In this document: piece after piece, positions 13,010-23,700 of the stretch
Layout of the letters: each line of letters starts with the position of its first letter
Numbering within the stretch: the first letter of the stretch is position 1
Assembly (NCBI GenBank): GCA_030062745.1
Contig: CP099849.1
Coordinates: forward strand, 11,320,144-11,384,143
DNA length: 64,000 bases
Direction of reading: 5' to 3'
DNA from: Capitulum mitella
Taxonomy: Eukaryota > Arthropoda > Thecostraca > Pollicipedomorpha > Pollicipedidae
The notes under the pieces: generated by a model
The model's database searches: none
What the model was told of the DNA's origin: nothing
What the model saw: the letters and a program-made list of their open reading frames with translations, nothing else
Made by a program: the position numbers and the translations under genes

Positions 13010-13379
13010 TAGCTACTGAGACCGCAGAGACGCCGCTCTGGCTACTGAGACCGGAGGGACGCCGCTCTGGCTACTGAGACCGGAGGGACGCCGCTCTGGT
13101 TACTGAGACTGCAGGGACGCCGCTCTGGCTACTGAGGCCGGAGGGGCGCCGCTCTGGTTACTGAGACTGCAGGGACGCCGCTCTGGCTACTGAGACTGGA
13201 GGGACGCCGCTCTGGTTACTGAGACTGCAGGGACGCTGTTTTGGCTACTGAGACTGGAGGGGCGCCGCTCTGGCTACTGAGACCGGAGAGACGCCGCTCT
13301 GGTTACTGAGACTGCAGGGACGCTGCTTTGGCTACTGAGACTGGAGGGGCGCCGCTCTGGCTTCTGAGACTGCAGAGGA
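13010..13379 (+). repeat. 29-bp minisatellite, about 12.7 copies
   Basis: The unit is CTACTGAGACTGGAGGGACG followed by CCGCTCTGG; successive starts at 13042 and 13071 give a 29-bp period. Copies alternate between a GGAGGGACG and a TGCAGGGACG version, so there is a partial 58-bp higher-order pattern. It lies outside any gene I can define. Confidence 0.9.
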
Positions 13380-14504
13380 ACCACCCTGGTTACCTTGCCG
13401 ACGGGGACAACGCGACTGTGAGCCGGGCTCAGAGAAAGGGCTCCGTCATCGGTCACAACTTGGGGCGACATCGAACGTTTTGAAGGAGATTCGTTCGGCC
13501 TTTATGGGCGCAATGTTGAATTTCGCCAAAGTTGAGAGGGACGCGACCCCTCCGTCCCTGGTTCCGTCAAACGGAGCCTTTGTGTCTGAGATATACAGTT
13601 ACAGACACGTGCCGCATCGCGGTTTTTCATTGGTGGCATAGACTGGAGGACCCATGCCTAACCTTCCGGCCTGACACCTGTGGTGGCGAACGTGTCATCG
13701 CATAACGTTCTCTATCAGCTACAACACAAAGGGAAATACCTGAAACAACTAAGAGGCGATTTCGATCAACGAATGTTACGTATATCTAACTGGGCACTTT
13801 TGGGACGGAGACTCCACTGTAGGTGCAGAAGAACTTGCGACCCTTGCAATAATTCAGTTTTTTGCAAGAGCTGGACCGCTGAGCGCTTGCTTTGTTATTA
13901 TCCATTTAAGTCGCAATGCGTCATATGTCTTATGGTTTATTGTTCGTCTTCCTTCTTCTTTCCCTTTGTGTGATACAGATGCCGAGAACGCAGGTTGTGG
14001 GTGGACTGAAGGAAAATACATACATAGGATCATGTGTTATAATACTTTCATCGTGCATACCTGTCAGATCCCTGGGCAAAAAACAGGTCAGGTAAAACGG
14101 GACCTTTGTCATTAAAAAACTTCTCCCCTGTCAGATTTTAGAACATATCACTTTTCACTTTGCATTTTGATAAATTTTGTTCAGCTAGTTGCTGCATTGA
14201 TGTCGGGGATCGGAGCCCATGTTAAGCTTGTTGATGTCCATAACTCATACTCACATTTCGCCGTCCCTCGCGACAACCGGCGTGACAGGTTGCGACGCGC
14301 AATGACCATGGCAGTCGAGAGCGCCGTTAAACAATCCAATAACCCATAGCTCATAGTTCAAGTCTATGCAACTTAGCTTGTTGCGTGGACTCCGACCTTC
14401 ACACCCAATCGAGTAGTTTCAGGTCGCAGATGACTTTGCCCGAAAGTTTTATCTGCCGCCAATAGTGCGATACGACTCTGTTGTTAGTCGCCTTAACCCA
14501 GGGG
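13380..14504. other. Intergenic sequence, no gene seen
   Basis: AT-rich spacer with no supported coding or RNA feature. The open frame 13680-13973 has no recognisable homology. Confidence 0.45.
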
Positions 14505-14823
14505 CGTAACCAGAAGGTGAAGGAAGGGGGGCATGGCCTGTCATTAGGGCTGCACATGTAACATTTTTTGACGCCCTGAAAATGAAAATAAGCAAAAATT
14601 CCCGAGACTCGAAAATAAAGTGGCAGAAACCTGAAAAGTTTTCAGTTTTCAGAAGCGTTAGATTTTCCCCGGCTCTCCGTAGCAAAATCCTGGCTACGTC
14701 CCGCCTCGACCCTATGTTGACCAGGCGCCAGCTGACCTGCGGGCCAAAAACGAGCACCGAGGCGACTCGAGCCCGTCTCGCGAGGACGGGGAGACCAGCA
14801 CTCTGCCAACTGAGCTACCGATC
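14505..14823 (-). mobile_element. tRNA-derived SINE-like element
   Basis: Reading the minus strand from about 14823, there is a tRNA-like head. It has an intact RNA polymerase III A box TAGCTCAGTTGG (14806-14817) and a near-consensus B box GGCTCGAGTCG (14763-14773), spaced as in a tRNA gene. The anticodon arm and acceptor stem do not close as a functional tRNA, and a roughly 240-bp unrelated body follows, ending near 14505 in GGGCGTAACCAGAAGG. This is the structure of a tRNA-derived SINE. The 3' limit is uncertain, and target-site duplications were not identified. Confidence 0.6.
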
Positions 14824-16299
14824 ACGGTACTGCAAATGCTACCACTGAAAGTGTTCCTTACACTTATGTTGTCCATTGTGTACCAAGCATGTCATGCCAC
14901 AGAGATCGTCATCGTTTGCTTTGGCCGTATGCTGAGAATGGCTTTCAAGTTTCAATAAGACTGCCGTTTCGGTGGAACCAGGGCCTATTTTAACATGTTA
15001 ACTGGGGGGGGGGGCAAATGCCCCCCCAGTCGGACACTTTGCCCCCCAGTCAAGATCCTTTGCCCATGCAAAGAAAAAAAAACAGCCAGGTGTACTAGCG
15101 TACCCAGGAAGGTATTCCATAAACCGCTGCGCTCGCAAAGCAGCATCTTATCAACGAAGGATGTGTTGAATCACTGAGTAATGTGGGAGCACACTTAGAA
15201 GCATCACTTTATAATACGTATTGCAGGCACACCTAGTGACCGCTGGCGAGCGTGTTTCGTAATTAGTACGCCGGCACTCGATGCCGCGATTGTCTGGTGG
15301 GCGGCCAAGGCGTTTCATTGCATGGTAAGCACGTTAAAAATGATGATAACCATCTTTGATGTGTTCAAGCGCAAGGAAACTGAAGGGTGAGCTGGTGCGC
15401 AGGGCGGTTTCGCTATGGTGAGATAAGGTTTATATGAATGCGGTAACAGTCCAGCAGTGTTGTAGTCATCACCAATCATCCTGATCCGAAAACCCTGCTA
15501 AAATCCCAGTTCTACCTGATTGGTAGAACTTCATTGAACTAGGCGGTTAAACCCGAGTTTTACGCGAGGAAAACGGAAAATTAATCAGTCATATATTAAA
15601 ACCGTCAATCTTGCTGCTCCTAGTGCATGGGTTTGAGCATTCCATGAGCATGCTTCATCTGCTTAACGAACGTGGCATGGCCCAGACTGCAGATAATGAC
15701 GAATGTTGATGATATCTCACTGAGGCGGGACTAAGGCGAATATTTCAATCTGAGGTGACTTTTATTTTGGGGCCGATAACCTGGAAATGGAGAAGTTTAT
15801 TCTGCCTGTGTTGGGACAGCTTTTACACTTCTGCGCAGTGTTGAAAAACATATGGCCAAAATTCGGTGAGAAAATGTATTTTGGGGATAGATTAGATCAA
15901 CAGAAACTATCCCGGAGAGGCAACGTACTGTCTCATTTAGGGAAGAATCGAAGCTGCCGCAACATCTCGCCAATATTCTGGCCATCGTTTGCAGACTGTG
16001 ACTTATATATTTGAAGTACCACGCCTTGCCATGCCACGGTAAGCCACGGTGCCGGTCTGGCAATTTCCCGCGCGTTCTTAGACGTCAGGATATTAAAGGA
16101 CCACCTGCGTCAATGCAGAAAGTACTTTTTATAACGGAAGTCTGTGCCACTATGGCTGCACCACGAGAAAAAGCCGAATTTTGGTTGACCGGTGCTCAGA
16201 ACTGCCTTCGCGGGGAGAAGTGCTGCAGCAATATTTTCAGTCCCACCGTGTGGATAGGCTTACCCAGAGGTAGGTCAAAACACAGATCGTCCGCGAAAT
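14824..16299. other. Intergenic sequence with a poly-G foldback at 14.98-15.06 kb
   Basis: No gene is seen. At about 14980 the text AGGGCCTATTTTAACATG, GTTAACTGG and a run of G is followed by an inverted C-run and AGTC. The same AGGGCCTATTTTA-GTTAACTGGG edge recurs at 32381, so this looks like the end of a dispersed repeat. Palindromic base pairing of the G and C runs is visible. Confidence 0.4.
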
Positions 16300-18430
16300 G
16301 ATGAAGGTGTGGAACAAACCCCGTATTCTCACTGCACCGGAGTGGAACGTGATTAAGCTCAACAGGAAGCTTGACCAGTACCAAAGGCAAATTCTGGAGG
16401 TTCACGCCGGAAATTGACAAGAAGAATGGATTTAGGGACAACCTTAACAATCTTTTTGACCTTGCCTTTGCCGGCACCATTAAGATCATCAAAACCAAGA
16501 GGATAAAGACATTCTCTAGACCCAAAGGGAGCCAGGTCGCCGAGGCGTCATGGTGGTATTCGATAAGTTCCCTTCTGAGAAGGAGGAACGAGCTCTTCAA
16601 CGACAACAGTAGGCCGAAGCTTTAAAGGGCCCGCCGTAAGATTACACAGCAGACCGAGCATGAGGCAACTGCCCAGCTGGGATACTCGCCTACCGACAAC
16701 ACACAACTGACAGATCAGGATGACCCGCAGCCCTTGGCCATGCCTTCGAAGCGGCCCTGCAGGAGAGCCAAGAACATCGCCACTCCTGGTCAGGCAGCAG
16801 CCCTCGATCGGACCAAGCTCAATGATTGCTCTGGAGTTCACTTCCTATCGGCGACGGCTTCGGTCCTCGGCCACGACTCCTCTGAACTGGCGATCACAGA
16901 AGCTCGGGCAGGCGCGCACGTAGATCGCAGAGGAAAGTAGATCTCCATTACGGACGAGATCTAGCATTCTTTCTTCGCGTCACCCAACCTGGTGGTCCAC
17001 TGGGACGGCAAACTGTTACTGACGATGGAAACGAAAAGGTGGATCGACTCTGTCATTGTAACCGGTCCAAGAAGTGCCGCCAAGCTCTTCGGTGTTTGGA
17101 AGTTGCAAGTAGAGCCGGAGCAACGCCAGCCGACGTTGTCGCGCTTTGTCTGGAAGACTGGGAGGTTTCGGACAACGTCGTCGGCATGAGCTTCGACAAC
17201 ACCTCCAGCAATACTGGACAAGTTGTGGGAGCAAACACGCTTCTTCAGCAGAAGCTTCAGTGACGGGCTATTCACTTTGCTTGTCGTCATCATATTGTCG
17301 AACTGGTGGCAGAGGCGGCTTTCTCCACACGCTTCGGTCCGTCTTCGGGACCGGGATCTCCTTGTTCAAGAGCTTCAAGAAGAGATGGAGGCTCATTGAT
17401 TGGAACAAGTTTGAACCTATGGTGTATGAAGACCTGGAGCCAGCAGTGGCCGAGACGTTTTTCTCTTCCAATGATCGTTTCGTTGCCTTCTGCCGTGAGA
17501 AGCTCGCCGAAATCCAGCCTAGCGATGATTATCGTTGGTTCTTTGAGGTCTCGATTATCCCCTTTGCTCAAGAGCCTCCACGGGGAATCAAGTTCCCCAG
17601 CCAGGTGCTCTCCAACGTGCCAGATAAATGGTTCCATCGCGCCAGATGGATGGGGCGCATAATCTGCGGGATCAAGATCTTCTTGCTTTGCCATCAGTTC
17701 TGCGTGACTCTCAGTGGATTGGGAGCACTCAAGCGCTTCGTCTCTTTCATGGTTGTTTTGTACGTCAGTGCATGGTTCTGCTCTTCATCGGCGGTCAGCG
17801 CTTCCGTGCACGACCTGGCCGTTCTGCAAAGCCTGATGTGAATGCTGAAATTTCGAAGGGGATCTCCAAGGAGTTTGCCGATCACCTATTATCTATTATG
17901 ACATTATAGTCGACATATGATTTATTATAACAATCACCTATTATGGTGCCCCAGCGAAGAACTGGCTGGTGTGTCGTTCTTCGACGAGGGCGTGCCGTGT
18001 GAGATGAAGACGAGGATGATCGCGGCACTCCAGGAACAGGGATCGGAGAGTCCTCCCAGCGAGCGCAAGTGGATCTCGCAGAAAAGGAGGTTCTCGTCCC
18101 AGGCAGATCATCGTCGACTTCATTACCGCAAAGTCGGTGGGCAACCTGAAAGCCTACGGCAGCAACATGGACTTCCTTGCCGCCGATACCGCTGATTGGG
18201 AGACAGCACCTGGTTTCACGAACGCTAAGGAAGTCCTGTGCGGGATCGCGGTAGTTAGCGACTTCGCCGAACGAGCTGTGGCTCTTATCCAAGTATACAA
18301 CAAGGCACTGACGAAGGATGAAGGGAAAAAGCAGTACCTGCTGCAAGTCGTCGAATAGCATCGTCGCCAGAACTCCGAGACCACTAAGAGGACTGAAGTA
18401 TCATTTCCACCTAAGCCACACTGCTGCCGA
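16300..18430 (+). pseudogene. Decayed transposon-like gene of an uncharacterised invertebrate family
   Basis: Fragments of one protein lie in order on the plus strand but in several frames. Near 16.4 kb is FRDNLNNLFDLAFAG. At 16.99 kb is VHWDGKLLLTMETKRWIDSV. At 17.2 kb is VVGMSFDNTSSNTG, then a TGA stop (17261-17263), then AIHFACRHHIVELVAEAAF. After a frameshift near 17345 comes LFKSFKKRWRLIDWNKFEP, later GIKFPSQVLSNVPDKW and HRARWMGRIICGIKIFLLCH. The C-terminal part is DFAERAVALIQVYNKALTKD followed by KKQYLLQVVE and a TAG (18356-18358), beyond which homologous-looking residues continue. I recall proteins of this layout as multicopy unnamed genes in many aquatic invertebrate genomes. The D...NTG, CRHHI and ARWM motifs suggest a DDE/hAT-like transposase, but this is not proven. 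The stops and frameshifts make this copy non-functional. Confidence 0.6.
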
Positions 18431-18765
18431 CAGGGTCAGTGACCTATGACCTGAGACAAAATGCGAAGTGTCTTTCGATCCAGTGTGTCAAAAGGAGTAC
18501 TATGATGTGCATTTTATGCATATCGTGCGCATGGTTTAAAAAACTGAAGCACAAAACACGTTTGGGGGCATTTCAGACACATCTCTCCCTGAGCGAATCT
18601 CCCAGGGATCACAAGTCCATGGAGAATTAGTTCTTGCTGGGGATAAATGAAATGGTGTTCTTTGAATTTAATGGGCTCGGAATGCACAAAAGCCGGCGCG
18701 AATTTCATCGAAATAAAATAAAATCCAGCACAAACGACATACAGTCTTCGTGTGAAAGTGCTTAA

Positions 18766-19975
18766 CCCTATTCCCGGCAGGGGGGGGCGGAATCCGCCCC
18801 CCCTCGGGTTTTTTGCTTGCCAATTCCAGGCTTTTTGACGCAGCTTCATGAAACTTGGTGACTTTTCCTAGCTATTCCTTCTACGCGCCGTGACAAAATT
18901 TCGAAATTCTATTTTGCTCAGGGGCGGAGCCAGGCAACGTTTTTGGGAGGCACCTCAGGTCATTTTTGGCCATGTTGAGGGTAAAAGGAAAATGTCTGCC
19001 AAAAACAGAGTTTTTAAGATAAAACTTAAAACTTTATATGAATATATAGCTAAATAGTTGGGCAATGTGCATATGTAATTTTGTTTATCTGAGGTCACTT
19101 TACAAGGTCAGGTCAAGGTCAAAAGTCAAAATTTGTTTTTTTGCAATAATTTCGGCGCCGTTTTTTCAAATGCCAAACCCGCAATATATATGACGTAGAA
19201 GGGTGCCCTCTACTTGTGTACCAAGTTTCAGCTTGATATCAAGTCAGGTCACGGAGCTATGACCTAAAATGTCAGTGCACGTACCCTATATCGCAAAAGC
19301 CAAAAAATGGATTTTTTGGAATAGAGTGAATTTAATCGATTAAAAACGTTTACAGAAAATATTGAATGCACACGACATCATTCCAGGTGACCCCAAGGTC
19401 ACTGGAGGTCATGTAAGGTCAAAGGTCACAAGTTGATCTGAGAAACGTGTGACCATGACAGTTCCCCCTTTTTTATGTCCCTGGCACCGCCTATGCTAAC
19501 ATTATACAAACATTGTGATGCGATTTGTACTTCTTTAGCATAACATGACTAGCAGAAGCTAAAAAAGTGTTTTGGCCTCTTTTGTTCATTCCGTTATTGG
19601 AAAACTAATCCCCCTATTTTTGAAACCCTGTGAACGCCTATGAATTTTCTCAAAATTTCAAATTTGCATACCCATGGTAAAAGCCCTATCCATAATCTCT
19701 CGATTGATGCCAGTTTCATCGAAATCGGTCCATAAACAAGGGAGTTATAAGAAGTCAAAAAGTACCCCCCATTTTGACATTTTTGCCCCCCTGTATCCAC
19801 AAATTTCAAAATTTTGAAAATTTCTTTTTATCAAAATGTAGTTCACGTCACGGCAAATCGATTGCCGTTTGTTGCGATGAAATCGGATAAGTAGTTCTCG
19901 AGATCTCAGGGGGGGGGCCGAATCCGCCCCCCCTGCCGGGAATCGGCCATACCGTCTAGCCCTCCGGGAATAGGG
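18766..19975 (+). mobile_element. Non-autonomous piggyBac-like element, copy 1 (1,210 bp)
   Basis: The termini are inverted repeats CCCTATTCCCGG at the left and CCGGGAATAGGG at the right, flanked on both sides by TTAA (18762-18765 and 19976-19979). Duplicated TTAA with CCC-starting termini is diagnostic of piggyBac-type insertion. Sub-terminal GGGGG...CCGAATCCGCCCCCC palindromes lie inside both ends. There is no transposase frame. The AT-rich interior carries several AGGTCA half-sites, including a perfect DR1 at 19416-19428. Two relatives lie at 26374-27561 (inverted) and 28568-29765 (direct). Confidence 0.8.
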
Positions 19976-20087
19976 TTAAGAGTGCTGGACCAAGGTCATA
20001 TTTTGCACACATGATTTCCTGCAAAAGACATATCAGTTAATGACAGAGCGCTGTGGAAGTGTTCATCGTAATTCGCCCTTATATATG

Positions 20088-20091
<4 letters not shown>

Positions 20092-20150
<59 letters not shown>

Positions 20151-20163
20151 GTCCTTTCCGTAG

Positions 20164-20197
<34 letters not shown>
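20092..20197. repeat. (TA)n microsatellites
   Basis: Two long TA runs (20092-20150 and 20166-20197) are separated by GTCCTTTCCGTAGGAA. Confidence 0.95.
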
Positions 20198-20200
<3 letters not shown>

Positions 20201-20584
20201 TGGACAAAATTCAGTAAGGAGAACACAAATGCGGGGGGTGGTCTCAGCCAAGCTCTCTTCGAATTCCCCCCTTTTTTTTTAAGCCCTGGGTGGAACTGTC
20301 AGCTTAAACTACTTGTGTTCTTCTGTACATGCCTTGTGCAAAATGAAGACAACTAGGCATCATGTAACGTTAAATGTGTCTGGTACCTTGCTACAGTTCG
20401 CCTGATCGCAAGAGGACTCACGGTGTATGTTCATTTCCCAGGTTTTCTCGGGAGGAGGGCATAGTGAGAAACCGTCGGCGAACACGGCTAGGGGTGTCCG
20501 TGTCGTTGTGCCGTCCTGCCGTTGGCGGGTTCCACTCCTGGCCGTCACGTCGGCTAGGTCTCACCGGAGACAGCCACGTGCAGT

Positions 20585-20742
20585 GGCGCAGCCAAGGTCT
20601 TCTTAACGGAGGGGCCGGGAGCTCAGTGTGACCTGAAATCATACAAAAACCGCCGCTGGGAAGACTATGTGCAATGGTTTTCGCAAAAAAATGAGGGCCT
20701 AAGGGGGCCCACGCCCCCCGGGCTCCCTTCTTTGGCTGCGCC
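20585..20742 (+). mobile_element. Short foldback MITE, copy 1
   Basis: The termini are GGCGCAGCCAAGG and the inverse CTTTGGCTGCGCC, 158 bp apart. The interior motif (AGCTCAGTGTGA, CTGAAATCATAC, ATGTGCAATGGTTTTCGC) is shared with the copies at 20830, 21353, 21841 and 31411. There is no coding capacity. Confidence 0.7.
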
Positions 20743-20829
20743 GGTGGCCACGTGCCTTCACCGGCCAGCCTGGCTGACACCCCAGTCAGCTAACCACAGC
20801 CCTCGCAAATCACATTTAAACGGACCAGA

Positions 20830-20989
20830 GGCGCAGTCAGAATTTTCTTAGGGGGGGGAGCTCAATGTGAACTGAAATCATACGGAAACCGCCTGCTGGA
20901 AAGACCATGTGCAATGGTTTTCACAAAAAGCGGGCCTAAGTGGGGTGCCCTGGCCCCCCGGGCCCTCCCCTCCCCCTTTCGCGGTGCCG
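20830..20989 (+). mobile_element. Short foldback MITE, copy 2
   Basis: Same family and orientation as the copy at 20585: GGCGCAGTCAGAATTTTCTT left end, AGCTCAATGTGAACTGAAAT interior. The right end has decayed to TTCGCGGTGCCG. Confidence 0.6.
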
Positions 20990-21352
20990 TTGAAACGGAT
21001 TGAAATTTGCAAGTCAAGGACTCCTAGGTTGCCCTTGGCATGGCATTTCCATTCCCATTAGTTCTAGAAGCTCTAAATCCTGGTCAAGAGGCACTTTAGA
21101 AAGAGTGCTTTGCCCGCTGCGGCCTGGGCACAGGCGAAACTTCCCCTAAGTTCATCAGAATGCAAATGTCATTTTGAAACTTACTTTATACAGGGTTCCA
21201 CCAGGGGGAGAGGGGGTCGGTGGATGCTTCTTATTCAGACATCTGACTGGAGGGATTTTACCACCCCATGATTGCCGAATGTAGACTCCAATATTCATAT
21301 CCGAAAACCTAAATTGCAGCTGCTGGATATTGCAAAACCACCGGCGCAGTCA

Positions 21353-21502
21353 AACGGAGGGCCCGGGGGCCCGGTCCCCCCTTAAGCGCGCATTTTTTGT
21401 GAAAACCATTGCGTATCGTCTTCCTAGCAGCGTTTTTCGTCTGATTTCGAGTCACAATGAGCTCCAGGCCCTCTCCTTAAGAAAATTCTGGCTGCACCCC
21501 TG
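21353..21502 (-). mobile_element. Short foldback MITE, copy 3 (inverted)
   Basis: Opposite orientation to the two copies at 20.6-21.0 kb. It ends AGAAAATTCTGGCTGCACCC and carries the inverse interior motif AAAACCATTGCGTATCGTCT. Confidence 0.6.
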
Positions 21503-21840
21503 TGTAAAACCATGACTTGGCGTTTTTCCTCCCTGCTGTTGAATCTGGCAATAAATGGCAATTATACTGATATTCAAAACTGACGCAATATGAGACAGGA
21601 TCATGCATAGCTACCTATATGCATGCTAGCGCTTGTGCGACGGTTGCAAGATCAAGATGGATATAAGAGGTGTCTTCAGTAAGCACGCGTACGTATTTTG
21701 TACGTTATCGAATACTAACAAACTAAAATGTTATAAAACATGGGAACTTGTGTTCTAATGTGTGCATCATTGACTTAAGATCGAACAGAAAGGCACAAAG
21801 GAAAGGCACTGACCGAGCCACGGGACAGGTCTGGGAGCAT

Positions 21841-21996
21841 GGGCGCAGTCAAGGGGGAGTCCGGGGGGCCGCCCCCCCCCCCTTAGACCCACAGTTTTCG
21901 CGAAAACCATTGCACATCGTCTTCCCGGCAGGCGGTTTTCGTATGATTTCAGTTCCCACTGAGCTCCCCCTTAAGACAATCCTGGCTGCGCCCCTG
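21841..21996 (-). mobile_element. Short foldback MITE, copy 4 (inverted)
   Basis: GGGCGCAGTCAAGG left end, AAAACCATTGCACATCGTCT interior, and right end CCTGGCTGCGCCCCTG. It contains long G and C runs that can pair. Confidence 0.65.
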
Positions 21997-21999
21997 TTT

Positions 22000-22544
22000 C
22001 GGGGTAATCTACAAGTTGGCATCCTTTCGCCATTCAAAATCATTACCCGTGACATTGGCACCACAAGCGATGGTGCAACTATCTTGCACAGACCTACAGT
22101 AAACGCATCTTGGCGGTCAAACTTTTGTCGTTTTCCAAAACGAAAGCTTAACTGTCAGAAAATTTAAGCGAAAGGACAGTAGTATATGTAGTACCAGATG
22201 TCGGACAGGTTAGGGTGGTCTGGTAAGGTTTTATTAGGTTTGGATATACATTAAAAAAACTGCCAACAGACAAGTTGTTCGTAATCTGGCTAAGCGGCGT
22301 AGCCAAGGGGGGCCAAAATGGCCATGATCCAGGCGCGGGTCGGGAAGGGGGGGGCGATGGGGCGATCTATCCCCCTCTATCCCGCTGGCTCAGTGACGTG
22401 GTCAAAGGGGGGCCAAAGTGGCCATGGTTCAGGCGCGGATTTAAGCAGGATGGGGAGGGTGATGGGGGCGATGGCCCTCCCAGGCCTGAGAGGATCTTTG
22501 CAAAAACGTGACTGGTTCTTGATGCAGCCAAGGGGACCTATGGG
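22000..22544. repeat. Spacer with a direct duplication
   Basis: A segment containing GGGGGGCCAAAATGGCCATG and CAGGCGCGG at about 22310 is repeated with a few changes at about 22405 (GGGGGGCCAAAGTGGCCATG, CAGGCGCGG). Nothing coding is recognised. Confidence 0.5.
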
Positions 22545-23515
22545 AGGGTTAGATGACCCCTGAGACGCACAGAAGGGCCTCTGAGACTCCCATGGGGGTT
22601 TCAGAGACCACAATAGGATTCCAACACGACAGATTGCTCCTGAGACCGCCAGAATGGTCGCAGGGCACCTGAGACGGCCAAAATGAAAGCTGGAACCAAG
22701 ATGAATCCGTAGGACGGCAAAGGAGCCCATAAAAAGCCATAGGGGCCCCGAATAGGTCCAACGGGCCTGTGTGAAAAGCTGAATGTTCCTGATGTAGTCA
22801 GACAGCCTCCGGGAGGATGAATGAGACACTAAGACGAAAACATTGCCCCTCAGATGGATAGAAGGGCGCCTGAAGATCTCCAACGGTCCGTGGGATTGCA
22901 AGAGGGGCCTCAGCACGGCAGAGGGTCCATGAGACCGCCCTAAAGTACCAGAGAGGCCCCTGATACGGCAAGAACTTAACAGGGTGCCTAGCACGGCACA
23001 AGGAGACCCTGGCCAGCCAGAGGGGCCCCCTGGACAGGGATTGGTTAGTGACCCTCTCATCGTCTCGAGAGGGGCCTCAGATGGGCTATACTGGTCTTTT
23101 TGAAATCCTGAGAAGTTTCTGATGTAGTCAGGGGGCCCGGAAGGTCAGGTGCATCATGAGACGGTAAGATGGGCCTCTACATGGCAGATGGTCCCTGAGA
23201 CCGTCAAAAAGGTCAGAGGGCCCGCTGCGAGCGTAAGACGATAAGGGGACCTCAGAAACGGTATGGGAGCCCTGGACGGCCAGAGGGCCCCCGACTGTGT
23301 TTGGCAGGCTCCTAGCACGGAAACAGTCCCTCTGAGACTGCCAGTGAGGCCCCTGAAGCGTCAACAAAGACCCCCTGATGCTGTCGTGGACACTGCACAG
23401 GGGTCCTGGAATCCACAAAAGGTCTTTTGTAACTGTCAGAAGACCCCTCAGACGGCAAAAATGTTCCCCAGAGACGACAAGAGGGGCACCTAGAACAACA
23501 GGGCGTTCACTGACA
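22545..23515. repeat. Highly diverged minisatellite (GAGAC-GCCAGAGGGGCC type)
   Basis: About 1 kb of irregular 30-40-bp units, each containing variants of CTGAGACGGCAAGAGGGGCC. The copies are too diverged for an exact period. The same motif reappears at 25.6-26.0 kb and weakly at 27.66-27.8 kb, which suggests one old expanded family. Confidence 0.65.
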
Positions 23516-23584
23516 ATGCCCGAAAATTTAGCAACGAAAACGAAAACTGAGCTCCGCCCCCCCCCCCCTTAAGAAAATCCTGGC

Positions 23585-23699
23585 AAAACATAGATAGAAA
23601 ACCTAAAAATCTAGGTGGTTCATTTCCCGAAACTGGCCTCAAGGTCAAAGGTCAAGGTCATCACGAGTGCTGAGAACTTACGTACCCATTCATACCATA
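23585..23699 (-). repeat. Fragment of the GGTCAAGGTCA satellite
   Basis: This is the inverted counterpart of the repeat units at 24.7-25.5 kb (CTAAAAATCTAGGTGGTTCA, then AAGGTCAAAGGTCAAGGTCA at 23641-23660). The mariner element sits between this fragment and the rest. Confidence 0.55.
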
Positions 23700-23700
23700 T

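Noticed and set aside
14763..14823. Functional tRNA gene
   Set aside because: Polymerase III boxes are present, but the acceptor and T stems do not pair and no CCA-adjacent 3' half exists. It is better read as a SINE head.
20040..20282. Open frames of repeated Ile-Tyr
   Set aside because: Translation of (TA)n microsatellite.
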